DNA of 64,000 nt from Postechiella marina. Lineage in GTDB: Bacteria > Bacteroidota > Bacteroidia > Flavobacteriales > Flavobacteriaceae. The stretch covers positions 558,001-622,000 of the forward strand of contig NZ_BAABCA010000001.1 in the NCBI RefSeq assembly GCF_039538365.1, in the 5' to 3' direction. Below are positions 18,627-25,879 of this stretch, piece by piece. Numbering within the stretch: position 1 is the stretch's first letter; the number at the start of each line of letters is the position of its first letter. Position numbers and translations under genes: made by a program. A model generated the notes under the pieces. That model searched no databases, had not been told where the DNA came from, and saw only the letters and a program-made list of their open reading frames with translations.

Positions 18627-19442
18627 ATGACAGACATTTCTGTTATTATTAGCACTTATAACTCTGAAGCTTGGCTAGAAAAAGTACTTTGGGGTTATAG
18701 TTGTCAAACGTTTAAAAATTTTGAGATTGTTATAGCAGATGATGGTTCTGGACCTAAAACCAAAGATTTATTATATAAATTTAGAGACCAAGAAGGATTA
18801 AATATTAATCATGTTTGGCAAGAAGATGATGGTTTTCAAAAATCTATGATTTTAAATAAAAGTATAGTGGCTTGTAAAAGCGATTATATTGTTATGAGTG
18901 ATGGCGATTGCATACCACGAAACGATTTTTTAGAAATTCATCAAAACAATAAAGAAAAAGGATGTTTTTTATCTGGAGGTTATTTTATGTTACCAATGGA
19001 TATATCTAAGGCTATAACCAAAGAAGATATTTTAAAAGGAAACTGTTTTAATTTAAAATGGTTAAAAGCTCATGGTTTAGCTTCTTCTTTTAAAAATAAT
19101 AAACTTACTGCAAAAGGCTTAAAATCTAATTTGCTAAATAAGTTTACACCTACAAGACCTAGTTGGAACGGGCATAATGCTTCTGGTTGGAAAACCGACA
19201 TTGTTGCTGTTAATGGTTTTGATGAGCGTATGCAATACGGTGGTCAAGATCGCGAATTGGGAGAACGTTTGGTAAACTATGGTATAAAACCTAAGCAAAT
19301 TAGGTACAGTGCAATTTGTGTGCATTTAGATCATAAACGCGGGTATAAAACACCAGAATCTATGGCTAAAAACAGAGCTATTCGAGACGAAACCAAATCT
19401 GAAAACAAAAAATGGACAGATTCAGGAATTAAAAAAGGGTAG
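18627..19442 (+). CDS. Glycosyltransferase family 2 with galactosyltransferase-type C-terminal segment
   Basis: A 271-residue GT-A glycosyltransferase. The N-terminus shows ISVIISTYN, the nucleotide-binding IADDGSG (about 36-42) and MSDGDCIP with the DxD at 92-94. Further on, WNGHNASGWKTD and NGFDERMQYGGQDRELGERL (about 193-212) match the C-terminal galactosyltransferase-like region found in chondroitin-polymerase-like GT2 enzymes, where the ED/QDRE motif is catalytic. It probably builds LPS core or exopolysaccharide; the sugar is unknown. The gene ends 5 bases before the stop of the convergent gene downstream. Confidence 0.87.
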   Translation: MTDISVIISTYNSEAWLEKVLWGYSCQTFKNFEIVIADDGSGPKTKDLLYKFRDQEGLNINHVWQEDDGFQKSMILNKSIVACKSDYIVMSDGDCIPRNDFLEIHQNNKEKGCFLSGGYFMLPMDISKAITKEDILKGNCFNLKWLKAHGLASSFKNNKLTAKGLKSNLLNKFTPTRPSWNGHNASGWKTDIVAVNGFDERMQYGGQDRELGERLVNYGIKPKQIRYSAICVHLDHKRGYKTPESMAKNRAIRDETKSENKKWTDSGIKKG

Positions 19443-19447
19443 TTAAA

Positions 19448-20266
19448 TTAAAATTTAAAATTAAAGTATTTAGTTATTTGCTCCCACTGTACACGTTTAT
19501 AATCTAACTTATTATTTACACTTTTTAAAGATACTGCTTGTGTAGCAATTATTGGTATAGGTTCTGGCGCACTTATTTTGGCTTGAACACTTAGTGTATT
19601 ATTTAATAGAGCTGTTGTTTTAAACCACAAGTCGTCACTTTTTGGCGAAAGTTTATTAATTAATTCTAAATCGTTAAACCTTTTGTCTAAAGCATTTTTT
19701 GGATATAAAACTAAAAAAGCACCAACAGGCATTAATAACTTTTCTCCCTCAACAGTTTCTGTAGCAAATGGCCATTGTAAATAGGGTAGAGGAGAGTTGT
19801 TTGCATCATAAGTAATGCGTCTACATCGGTTTCCTATAACTACATTTGGAGTGTTTAAATGCTCGTTATAAAGTAGCTGTAAACTTGAAGGATGATATAT
19901 TAAATCATCATCACAGGTAATTACCGTTTTATCAGGGAAATTTTCAAGAGTATGAATAAGCTTTCTGTGAGAAAAGGTATGTGGCGAAAACCTAATTTCA
20001 AAAGTACTACCTATTAGTTTTTCTAATTTAGGAGGAATATTAGATTCGTAACTCGTGTTTAACCATAAAATAATTTTTTCTGGAAGTACTTCTTGATTTA
20101 ATAAACTTCTAATTGTTATGTGTAAAGTTTTTATTCTAGTAGGAATGGTTGTTAAAGAAACAATAACAGGAATTCGCTTTTTAGAAGATTCGTTAAAACT
20201 TTTTATTGGCTTAGTTGCTAATTTAATACTATTGTAAAGAGAATTAGGTATTTCTGTAAGCTTCAT
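19448..20266 (-). CDS. Putative glycosyltransferase (GT-A fold, CDDD motif)
   Basis: A 272-residue cytoplasmic protein. IPVIVSLTTIPTRI at about 32-45 is a typical first strand and loop of a small group of GT-A proteins. LPEKIILWLN and, especially, VITCDDDLIYHP with the metal-binding Asp run at 119-121 support glycosyl transfer. SDDLWFK near residue 210 could supply the catalytic acid. I cannot name a numbered family with confidence. It closes the surface-glycan cluster and is 80 bases downstream of dapD's stop side, on the same strand, so it might be read with dapD. Confidence 0.7.
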   Translation of the reverse strand: MKLTEIPNSLYNSIKLATKPIKSFNESSKKRIPVIVSLTTIPTRIKTLHITIRSLLNQEVLPEKIILWLNTSYESNIPPKLEKLIGSTFEIRFSPHTFSHRKLIHTLENFPDKTVITCDDDLIYHPSSLQLLYNEHLNTPNVVIGNRCRRITYDANNSPLPYLQWPFATETVEGEKLLMPVGAFLVLYPKNALDKRFNDLELINKLSPKSDDLWFKTTALLNNTLSVQAKISAPEPIPIIATQAVSLKSVNNKLDYKRVQWEQITKYFNFKF

Positions 20267-20346
20267 AACTTAGAATATGATTATACAAATAACTATCTTG
20301 AATATAAAAATCAAGATAGTTATTTGTTTTATTATTAATACTTTAA

Positions 20347-21162
20347 TTAAACAGCAACACTATGCTCGCGTAAAGCATCGTTAAGCGATGTTTTCTTGTT
20401 AGTACTTTCTTTTCGTTTACCTATAATTATGGCACAAGGTACGTTGTAAGTTCCTGCAGGAAATTCTTTAGGGTAGCTACCAGGAATAACTACAGAGCGT
20501 GCAGGTACCACACCTTTATATTCAACAGGCTCGTCTCCAGTTACATCAATAATTTTAGTACTCATGGTTAAAGTTACACCAGCTCCTAAAACAGCTTCTG
20601 TTTCTACTCTAACACCTTCAACAACAATACAACGACTACCTATAAAAGCGTTATCTTCAATAATTACGGGAGCAGCTTGCAATGGCTCTAAAACACCACC
20701 AATACCAACACCTCCAGATAAGTGTACATTTTTTCCAATCTGTGCACAACTACCAACAGTTGCCCAAGTATCTACCATAGTACCTTCGTCTACATAAGCA
20801 CCAATATTTACATAACTAGGCATTAAAATAGTACCAGCAGAAATGTAAGCACCATGTCTTGCAACAGCATGAGGTACAACACGAATTCCTTTTTCAGCAT
20901 ATCCTGTTTTTAACGGTATTTTATCATGAAACTCTAATGGTCCACATTCAATAGTTTCCATTTTTTGAATTGGGAAATATAAAACAACAGCTTTTTTTAC
21001 CCATTCGTTAACTTGCCATCCACCTTCAATAGGCTCTGCAACTCTTAATTCTCCAGCGTCTAATAGAGAAACAACTTCTCTTATTGCCTTAATTGTTGTT
21101 TCGTCGTTTAAAAGAGCTCTATCTTCCCAAGCGCTTTCTATAGTTTGTTGTAATTGTGTCAT
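20347..21162 (-). CDS. dapD: 2,3,4,5-tetrahydropyridine-2,6-dicarboxylate N-succinyltransferase
   Basis: Transfers a succinyl group from succinyl-CoA to tetrahydrodipicolinate in the succinylase branch of lysine and meso-diaminopimelate synthesis. The ATG at 21160-21162 (MTQLQQTIESAWEDR) is the standard DapD start and gives 271 residues, the usual length; an upstream TTG is rejected. The middle is a left-handed beta-helix of hexapeptide repeats (IGAYVDEGTMVDTWATVG, IGKNVHLSGGVGIGGVLEP read in order from about 125 to 165), followed by GSRCIVVEGV and the C-terminal NVPCAIIIGKR. It stands alone between the glycan cluster and a 330-base gap. Confidence 0.96.
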   Translation of the reverse strand: MTQLQQTIESAWEDRALLNDETTIKAIREVVSLLDAGELRVAEPIEGGWQVNEWVKKAVVLYFPIQKMETIECGPLEFHDKIPLKTGYAEKGIRVVPHAVARHGAYISAGTILMPSYVNIGAYVDEGTMVDTWATVGSCAQIGKNVHLSGGVGIGGVLEPLQAAPVIIEDNAFIGSRCIVVEGVRVETEAVLGAGVTLTMSTKIIDVTGDEPVEYKGVVPARSVVIPGSYPKEFPAGTYNVPCAIIIGKRKESTNKKTSLNDALREHSVAV

Positions 21163-21491
21163 CGAAATATTTATTTTGAGCAAATATAATAGGTATCATT
21201 TAAAAAAAGGAATGAAAAGCTTATAATTATAATGCTGTTTTTGTATAACACAAGAGATTTTGATTATGCATTTAACAGGATAAAAAAAGCAGTTTATCAT
21301 TTTGTCCTTTTACAGAATCGTTTAAATACAAGTAAAAGGTGTTTTTAACGATAAAAACACTCTTGTTATCTATTTATCGTTGGTTTTATACATTATCTCT
21401 AATAAACGAAAATGCAGCGTGTTATAACTAATTTTTTCTTTTAAACCTTGAGGTGTAAGGTATCTTTGACCCAACAAAAGCCCCCAAGCAA
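21163..21491. other. Intergenic gap between dapD and the small secreted protein gene
   Basis: No convincing reading frame or RNA gene. A perfect 9-bp stem with an ACGA loop lies at 21339-21360 (GTGTTTTTA/TAAAAACAC); it lacks a clean T run, so it is not called a terminator. The right end holds the promoter at 21461-21468. The rest is AT-rich and featureless to me. Confidence 0.5.
21461..21468 (+). promoter_or_regulatory. -7 element (TATCTTTG) for the gene at 21492
   Basis: TATCTTTG fits TAnnTTTG and would start transcription near 21475, about 17 bases before the ATG. No clear TTTG is seen at the -33 position. Confidence 0.4.
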
Positions 21492-21764
21492 ATGAAAACT
21501 TTTTACTTCTTTTTAATCTTATTATTTTCTTTCTCTTTTGCAAATGCACAAAGTATAGAAACTAAAGAAACGCAAACAACTGTTGTAGCGGTAAAAGAAA
21601 GTAAAGAAGTTACTAGCAAAGCAACTATTATTTTAGAACCTTCTATTATTAAAGAAGCAGTTGCACGTAGTAGTAGCGATATTAGAATTTATTTAAATCG
21701 TGAGCGTAAAGTTCAAAATATAAAATTATTATTCCCGAAAATTAATAAAGCAAGAAAAGCTTAA
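21492..21764 (+). CDS. Small secreted protein of unknown function
   Basis: A 90-residue protein not recognised as a family. It begins with a clear signal peptide (FYFFLILLFSFSFANAQ, cleavage likely after ANA at about residue 19). The mature 70 residues are Lys/Glu/Thr-rich and then basic, with no Cys and no repeats; ILEPSIIKEAV and SDIRIYLNRERKV are the most ordered-looking parts. It is probably periplasmic or exported. It has its own -7 element upstream and a terminator at 21804-21834 downstream, so it appears to be a single-gene unit. Confidence 0.7.
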   Translation: MKTFYFFLILLFSFSFANAQSIETKETQTTVVAVKESKEVTSKATIILEPSIIKEAVARSSSDIRIYLNRERKVQNIKLLFPKINKARKA

Positions 21765-21803
21765 AAAATTTCAAAAATTGATTATTAAGGTTAAATCATT
21801 TGA

Positions 21804-21834
21804 AAAAAGACTATCTGAAAAGGTGGTCTTTTTT
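21804..21834 (+). terminator. Intrinsic terminator after the small secreted protein gene
   Basis: AAAAAGACTA pairs with TGGTCTTTTT across a short loop and runs into a T tract. It separates the small secreted protein gene from ruvX. Confidence 0.6.
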
Positions 21835-21846
21835 TGTTTAATAGAG

Positions 21847-21854
21847 TATTTTTG
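21847..21854 (+). promoter_or_regulatory. -7 element (TATTTTTG) for ruvX
   Basis: TATTTTTG, matching TAnnTTTG, lies 14 bases before the ATG of ruvX at 21869, so the leader would be very short. Confidence 0.45.
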
Positions 21855-21868
21855 CATAAAATAATTAT

Positions 21869-22279
21869 ATGGCTAGAATATTAGCAATAGACTTTGGAGG
21901 TAAAAGAACAGGAATAGCAGTAACAGACGAGTTGCAAATTATAGCCTCTGGACTTACAACGGTTAATACCAAAGAGCTTATCTCATTTTTAAAAGATTAT
22001 ATTTCTAAAGAAAAAGTAGAGTTGTTTCTAATTGGCGAACCTAAACAAATGGACAATACAGCTTCAGAAAGTGAAGTGTTAATTGCAGCTTTTATAGAAA
22101 AGCTAAAAAAAGCAATTCCAGATATGCCTTTAAAACGTGTTGACGAACGTTTTACATCTAAAATGGCTTTTCAAACTATGATTGATAGTGGTTTGAAAAA
22201 AAATCAACGAAAAAATAAAGCACTTATAGACGAAATTAGTGCAACCTTAATATTACAAAGTTACTTATACGCTCAATAA
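21869..22279 (+). CDS. ruvX: Putative Holliday junction resolvase RuvX/YqgF
   Basis: A 136-residue RNase H-fold protein. The catalytic-site motifs of the YqgF family are in place: ILAIDFGGKRTGIAVTD at 4-20 with Asp7, LFLIGEPKQMD near 55-65, VDERFTSKMA near 90, and KALIDEISATLILQSYL near the C-terminus with the last acidic residues. In other bacteria it acts in 16S rRNA 5' maturation and/or recombination. It precedes def by 74 bases on the same strand, an order common in Flavobacteriaceae. Confidence 0.92.
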   Translation: MARILAIDFGGKRTGIAVTDELQIIASGLTTVNTKELISFLKDYISKEKVELFLIGEPKQMDNTASESEVLIAAFIEKLKKAIPDMPLKRVDERFTSKMAFQTMIDSGLKKNQRKNKALIDEISATLILQSYLYAQ

Positions 22280-22323
22280 TTACATTTTTATAAAAGGAAT
22301 ACATTAAAATATATTTAGAGTTG

Positions 22324-22331
22324 TATTTTTG
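22324..22331 (+). promoter_or_regulatory. -7 element (TATTTTTG) for def
   Basis: A TAnnTTTG match 22 bases before the def ATG, so def can be transcribed apart from ruvX. Confidence 0.45.
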
Positions 22332-22353
22332 CCAAACAAAATAAATTATCAGC

Positions 22354-22944
22354 ATGATTTTACCTATTGTCGCTATTGGCGACCCCGTTTTAAAGAAAAA
22401 AGCAATAGATATTACTAAGGATTATCCTAAGTTAGACGACTTGTTAAAAAATATGTTCGAAACCATGTATAATGCCTATGGTGTTGGTTTGGCAGCTCCA
22501 CAAATAGGATTGCCAATTCGTTTATTTTTAGTTGATACAGCCCCGTTTGCTGATGATGAAGATTTAAGTGAAGAAGAACAAAGTAGTTTAAAAGATTTTA
22601 AACGTGTGTTTATTAATGCAAAAATTGTAAAAGAAGAAGGCGAGGAGTGGGCATTTTGCGAAGGCTGTTTAAGTATTCCAGATGTAAGAGAAGATGTGTT
22701 TAGAAAACCAAAAATTACCATTGAGTATTTTGATGAAAACTTTGAAAAACATACAGAAGTATTTGATGGTTTAATTGCTCGTGTAATACAACATGAATAC
22801 GACCATATTCAAGGTGTTTTGTTTACAGACTTGTTATCAACCTTAAAAAAACGATTAATAAAAGGTAGATTGGGTAACATTTCTAAAGGAAAAATAGATG
22901 TAGATTACAGAATGCGTTTTCCTAATGCAAAAAAGAAACGATAA
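22354..22944 (+). CDS. def: Peptide deformylase
   Basis: Removes the N-formyl group from new polypeptides; an Fe2+ or Zn2+ enzyme of 196 residues. All three motifs are intact: GVGLAAPQIG at 43-52, EGCLSIP at 103-109 (metal ligand Cys105) and QHEYDHIQG at 146-154 (His147, Glu148, His151). An acidic insert (DDEDLSEEEQ, about 67-76) lies between motifs 1 and 2, as in Bacteroidota homologues. It is followed by the DUF5606 gene at 54 bases and has its own -7 element. Confidence 0.96.
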   Translation: MILPIVAIGDPVLKKKAIDITKDYPKLDDLLKNMFETMYNAYGVGLAAPQIGLPIRLFLVDTAPFADDEDLSEEEQSSLKDFKRVFINAKIVKEEGEEWAFCEGCLSIPDVREDVFRKPKITIEYFDENFEKHTEVFDGLIARVIQHEYDHIQGVLFTDLLSTLKKRLIKGRLGNISKGKIDVDYRMRFPNAKKKR

Positions 22945-22998
22945 AATTTGCAAAACGATTTGAAACACTTGATATTTGCGCCTTTCAAAAAATAATTT

Positions 22999-23430
22999 AT
23001 GAGTTTAGAAAAAATAATTGCTATTGCAGGAAAGCCAGGTTTATATAACTTAGTAACGCAAACACGTGGTGGTTTTGTAGCCGAATCTTTAATCGATAAA
23101 AAGCGTTTATCTATAAGCGTACACCAAAATGTAAGTGTGTTAAGCGAAATTGCTATCTATACTTTAGAAGAAGAAGTACCTTTAAGAGAAGTTTTTAAAA
23201 GTATTAAAGAAAAAGAAAACGGTAATACCACTAGCGTTGGACATAAAGATGGAAAAGATAAATTAGAAGAATATTTTTTCGATATTTTACCTAATTATGA
23301 TGAAGATAGAGTTTATCCTAGCGATATAAAAAAGGTTATACAGTGGTACAATCTATTACACAAGCACGATTTGTTAGGCAATTTAGATGCTGATACTAAA
23401 GAAACTCAAAATAAAGACGAAGAAGAATAA
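22999..23430 (+). CDS. DUF5606 domain-containing protein
   Basis: A 143-residue cytoplasmic protein. The first 75 residues (LEKIIAIAGKPGLYNLV, TRGGFVAESL, SIYTL-type strand and VPLREVF) match the DUF5606 family of Bacteroidota, which commonly follows def. The second half (LEEYFFDILPNYDEDRVYPSDIKKVIQWYNLL) looks helical and may mediate interactions. The tail is Glu/Asp/Lys-rich. Function is unknown. A strong terminator follows at 23456-23483, closing the ruvX-def-DUF5606 group. Confidence 0.85.
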   Translation: MSLEKIIAIAGKPGLYNLVTQTRGGFVAESLIDKKRLSISVHQNVSVLSEIAIYTLEEEVPLREVFKSIKEKENGNTTSVGHKDGKDKLEEYFFDILPNYDEDRVYPSDIKKVIQWYNLLHKHDLLGNLDADTKETQNKDEEE

Positions 23431-23455
23431 TATGTTAATTTTAACATATTAATTA

Positions 23456-23483
23456 AAACCTCCTTATTAAAGGAGGTTTTTTT
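23456..23483 (+). terminator. Intrinsic terminator after the DUF5606 gene
   Basis: AAACCTCCTT and AAGGAGGTTT form a perfect 10-bp stem with a four-base loop, followed by a run of T. It ends the ruvX-def unit. Confidence 0.85.
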
Positions 23484-23553
23484 ATGCTTTAATGTAAGTT
23501 ATTTAACTATAATACGACTTTTTAAACCTAACAATAGATTAAACATAAACGAC

Positions 23554-24225
23554 ATGAAATCAGTATGGTTTTTTGACGATGTAAACCTTTTTAAGGTACT
23601 TTGTCCTCACAAATTTAAGGCCTATAAGGCAAATCACGATTTTGATGCTTACAAAAAGAAAGATTATATCTACTTTGAAGAAGACTCTGCAAATAAAGTA
23701 TATTTAATAGAAAAGGGAAAAGTAAAAATTGGCTACTATAGCGAAGACGGGCAAGAAATTGTAAAAGCTATTTTAACCCGTGGCGAATTATTTGGAGAAA
23801 CTGCCATTTTTGGAAACGATAAACGAGAAGAGTTTGCCCAATCTATAGATAACACTACTAGTATTTGTCCCATTGGAGTACAAACCATGCACGATTTAAT
23901 GCGAGACAATCAAACCTTTAGTTTTAAAGTTTATAAATTTATAGGGTTTAAGCTTAAAAAACTAGAAAGAAGACTTCAGTTATTATTATTTAAAGATACA
24001 AAAACAAGATTACTAGAGTTTTTAGAAGAATTGTGTACAGATTATGGTTACGATTGCGAAAAAACAGGTGATAAAATTATACATCATCCATATACACAAA
24101 AAGATATAGCTTCGTTAATAGGGACTTCTAGACCGACTTTAAATATTCTTATGAATGAGCTTAAAGAAGAAAAAGTGATAGAATTTAGTAGAAAAGAGAT
24201 AAGAATTTATAAAAATATCGCTTAG
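23554..24225 (+). CDS. Crp/Fnr family transcriptional regulator
   Basis: A 223-residue DNA-binding protein. A cyclic-nucleotide-binding-like barrel covers about 30-130 (VYLIEKGKVKIGYYSEDGQEIV, then RGELFGETAIFG), followed by a long dimer helix and a winged helix-turn-helix at about 150-220 (YTQKDIASLIGTSRPTLNILMNELKEE). There is no N-terminal Cys cluster for an iron-sulfur centre, so oxygen sensing like Fnr is unlikely. The ligand is not readable. It stands as a single gene between two terminators' regions; the lipoprotein gene 74 bases downstream could be a target or be co-transcribed. Confidence 0.9.
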   Translation: MKSVWFFDDVNLFKVLCPHKFKAYKANHDFDAYKKKDYIYFEEDSANKVYLIEKGKVKIGYYSEDGQEIVKAILTRGELFGETAIFGNDKREEFAQSIDNTTSICPIGVQTMHDLMRDNQTFSFKVYKFIGFKLKKLERRLQLLLFKDTKTRLLEFLEELCTDYGYDCEKTGDKIIHHPYTQKDIASLIGTSRPTLNILMNELKEEKVIEFSRKEIRIYKNIA

Positions 24226-24299
24226 TGTTAGGTGGCTAACATTTTATAAGCTAGTTATAATATAATTTTGAAGTATTAATAATTTAAAAAAAATATATT

Positions 24300-25175
24300 A
24301 TGATTAAGAACATGTTTTTAGCTGTATTGGCAGTTGGTTTTTTAGCTACATCTTGTAGTGACGATGACGATAATAATACTCCAAACCTTTCTAATTTAAC
24401 ATTAGATTTAGATGGATTAGAAGCTTTAGGAGACGATTTTGTTTATGAAGGTTGGATTATTGTAGATGGAGCACCGATATCAACAGGTAGATTTTCTTCT
24501 GTAACATTTCCACAATCTTTTGAAGTAGATGCTAATCAATTAGCAGATGCCACTACATTTGTTCTTTCTATTGAGCCTACTGTAGACCCTGATGCAGGTC
24601 CTGCAGATACCAAAATTTTAGCTGGTGATTTTAATGGGAATTCTCAAATTATTGTAAATTCTAATTTAGTAGCAGATTTCTCATCGGCAACAGGCGAGTA
24701 TATTTTGGCAACACCAACAGATACAGACGATACTAACGAAGCTAGCGGTGTTTGGTTTTTAAACAACTCTGCAGATCCTGCTGTAAAAGGGTTAGAATTA
24801 CCAACATTATCTGCTGGATGGAAATATGAAGGTTGGGCAGTTATTGATGGTACACCAATAAGTACAGGAACTTTTACAGATGCAGATATGGCAGATGACA
24901 ATGCTGCAACATCAGTATTTAAAGGCGATGCAGGAAATGGGCCAGGGTATCCAGGTGAAGATTTTATTCAAAATGCACCTTCTGGATTAACATTTCCTAC
25001 CGATTTAAAAGGAGCAACAATAGTAGTGTCTGTAGAGCCTTATCCAGACAATAGCCCTGCACCTTTTACTTTAAAACCATTAGCACATGTTGTACCTGCA
25101 GATGCAGCAAATCATACAGTAATACCAATGTCAACAGGTCCTGTCTCTGTATTAGTTGGTGCTGTAAAAAGATAA
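24300..25175 (+). CDS. Lipoprotein with duplicated anti-sigma-K-like (RskA C-terminal-like) domain
   Basis: A 291-residue lipoprotein: the N-terminus FLAVLAVGFLATSC ends in a lipobox Cys, followed directly by SDDDDN, which resembles the acidic lipoprotein surface-export signals described in Bacteroidota. The mature part is an internal duplication. FVYEGWIIVDGAPISTGRF (about 47-65) recurs as WKYEGWAVIDGTPISTGTF (about 175-193), and each is followed by a strand with LSIEP or VSVEP. That strand order resembles the extracytoplasmic domain of RskA-type anti-sigma factors, but no transmembrane or sigma-binding part is present. It is probably an outer-membrane or surface lipoprotein of unknown ligand. 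A terminator follows. Confidence 0.75.
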   Translation: MIKNMFLAVLAVGFLATSCSDDDDNNTPNLSNLTLDLDGLEALGDDFVYEGWIIVDGAPISTGRFSSVTFPQSFEVDANQLADATTFVLSIEPTVDPDAGPADTKILAGDFNGNSQIIVNSNLVADFSSATGEYILATPTDTDDTNEASGVWFLNNSADPAVKGLELPTLSAGWKYEGWAVIDGTPISTGTFTDADMADDNAATSVFKGDAGNGPGYPGEDFIQNAPSGLTFPTDLKGATIVVSVEPYPDNSPAPFTLKPLAHVVPADAANHTVIPMSTGPVSVLVGAVKR

Positions 25176-25216
25176 ATTGATTTATGAGTTTTGTTTAACT
25201 CATTTTTGTTAGATTT

Positions 25217-25250
25217 AAAGCATAGTTTCGACTTAGAGACTATGCTTTTT
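25217..25250 (+). terminator. Intrinsic terminator after the duplicated-domain lipoprotein gene
   Basis: AAAGCATAGT (25217-25226) pairs with ACTATGCTTT (25239-25248) and runs into T residues. A smaller hairpin, ATGAGTT/AACTCAT, lies just upstream at 25184-25203. Confidence 0.75.
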
Positions 25251-25261
25251 ATATTTAAAAT

Positions 25262-25843
25262 ATGAAATTAAATAAATCTAAAAGAAACAATCTTTTAATA
25301 CTACTGGTTTTAATATTAATGGTTGTTCCAGAAACACGTTTACCTATTCAGGTTTTTATTAATAAAGGTTTGGCTTTAATAAGTCCGTCAACAATATCAA
25401 AAAATAATCAAAGAAAATTAAAAAGTTATAATTGGACGTTAAAAGATTATAATGGGCATATATTAGATTTTGAAACCTTAAAAGATAAGGTTGTTTTAGT
25501 TAATTTTTGGGCTACTTGGTGTCCGCCATGTATTGCCGAAATGCCAAGTATGCAATCGCTTTATAACGACTATGGAGATAAAATAGCCTTTGTTTTTATA
25601 TCTAACGAATCTGTAGAAATATTAGACAAGTTTTTAAATAAAAATAACTATTCATTTAAGGTGTATAGTAGTTTAACAAGTCCTCCAAATCAGTTTAATG
25701 TATCTAGTATTCCTAGAACATTTTTAATTGCAAAGGATGGTAGTATTGTTATAGATAAATCTGGAGCTTCAAACTGGAATAGTAATACGGTACGAGAAAC
25801 TATAGATGGTTTATTAAATAAAAAAAGTGTTCTAGTTAATTAA
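25262..25843 (+). CDS. TlpA-like thioredoxin-fold protein, membrane-anchored
   Basis: A 193-residue protein with one N-terminal membrane segment (LLILLVLILMVV, 11-22) and a thioredoxin/AhpC-TSA-like domain from about residue 55. The redox centre is WCPPC at 86-90 in the context VVLVNFWATWCPPCIAEMPS, with SIPRTFLIAKDG (cis-Pro loop) further on. By family it is a periplasm-facing thiol-disulfide reductase, as in TlpA/ResA; its partner is unknown. The C-terminal end overlaps the left arm of a hairpin shared with the convergent DUF349 gene. Confidence 0.88.
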   Translation: MKLNKSKRNNLLILLVLILMVVPETRLPIQVFINKGLALISPSTISKNNQRKLKSYNWTLKDYNGHILDFETLKDKVVLVNFWATWCPPCIAEMPSMQSLYNDYGDKIAFVFISNESVEILDKFLNKNNYSFKVYSSLTSPPNQFNVSSIPRTFLIAKDGSIVIDKSGASNWNSNTVRETIDGLLNKKSVLVN

Positions 25844-25858
25844 ACTAAAACACTTTTA
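25822..25858. terminator. Shared terminator between convergent genes
   Basis: An imperfect inverted repeat with outer arms AAAAGTGTT and AACACTTTT lies between the TlpA-like gene and the DUF349 gene. The left arm begins inside the TlpA-like coding end. A/T runs on both sides let it serve both strands. Confidence 0.6.
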
Positions 25859-25879
25859 TTTGGATTAAAATAAATGTTT

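Noticed and set aside
24226..24241. GTTAG/CTAAC hairpin after the Crp/Fnr gene as a terminator
   Set aside because: The stem is only 5 bp and no real T run follows.
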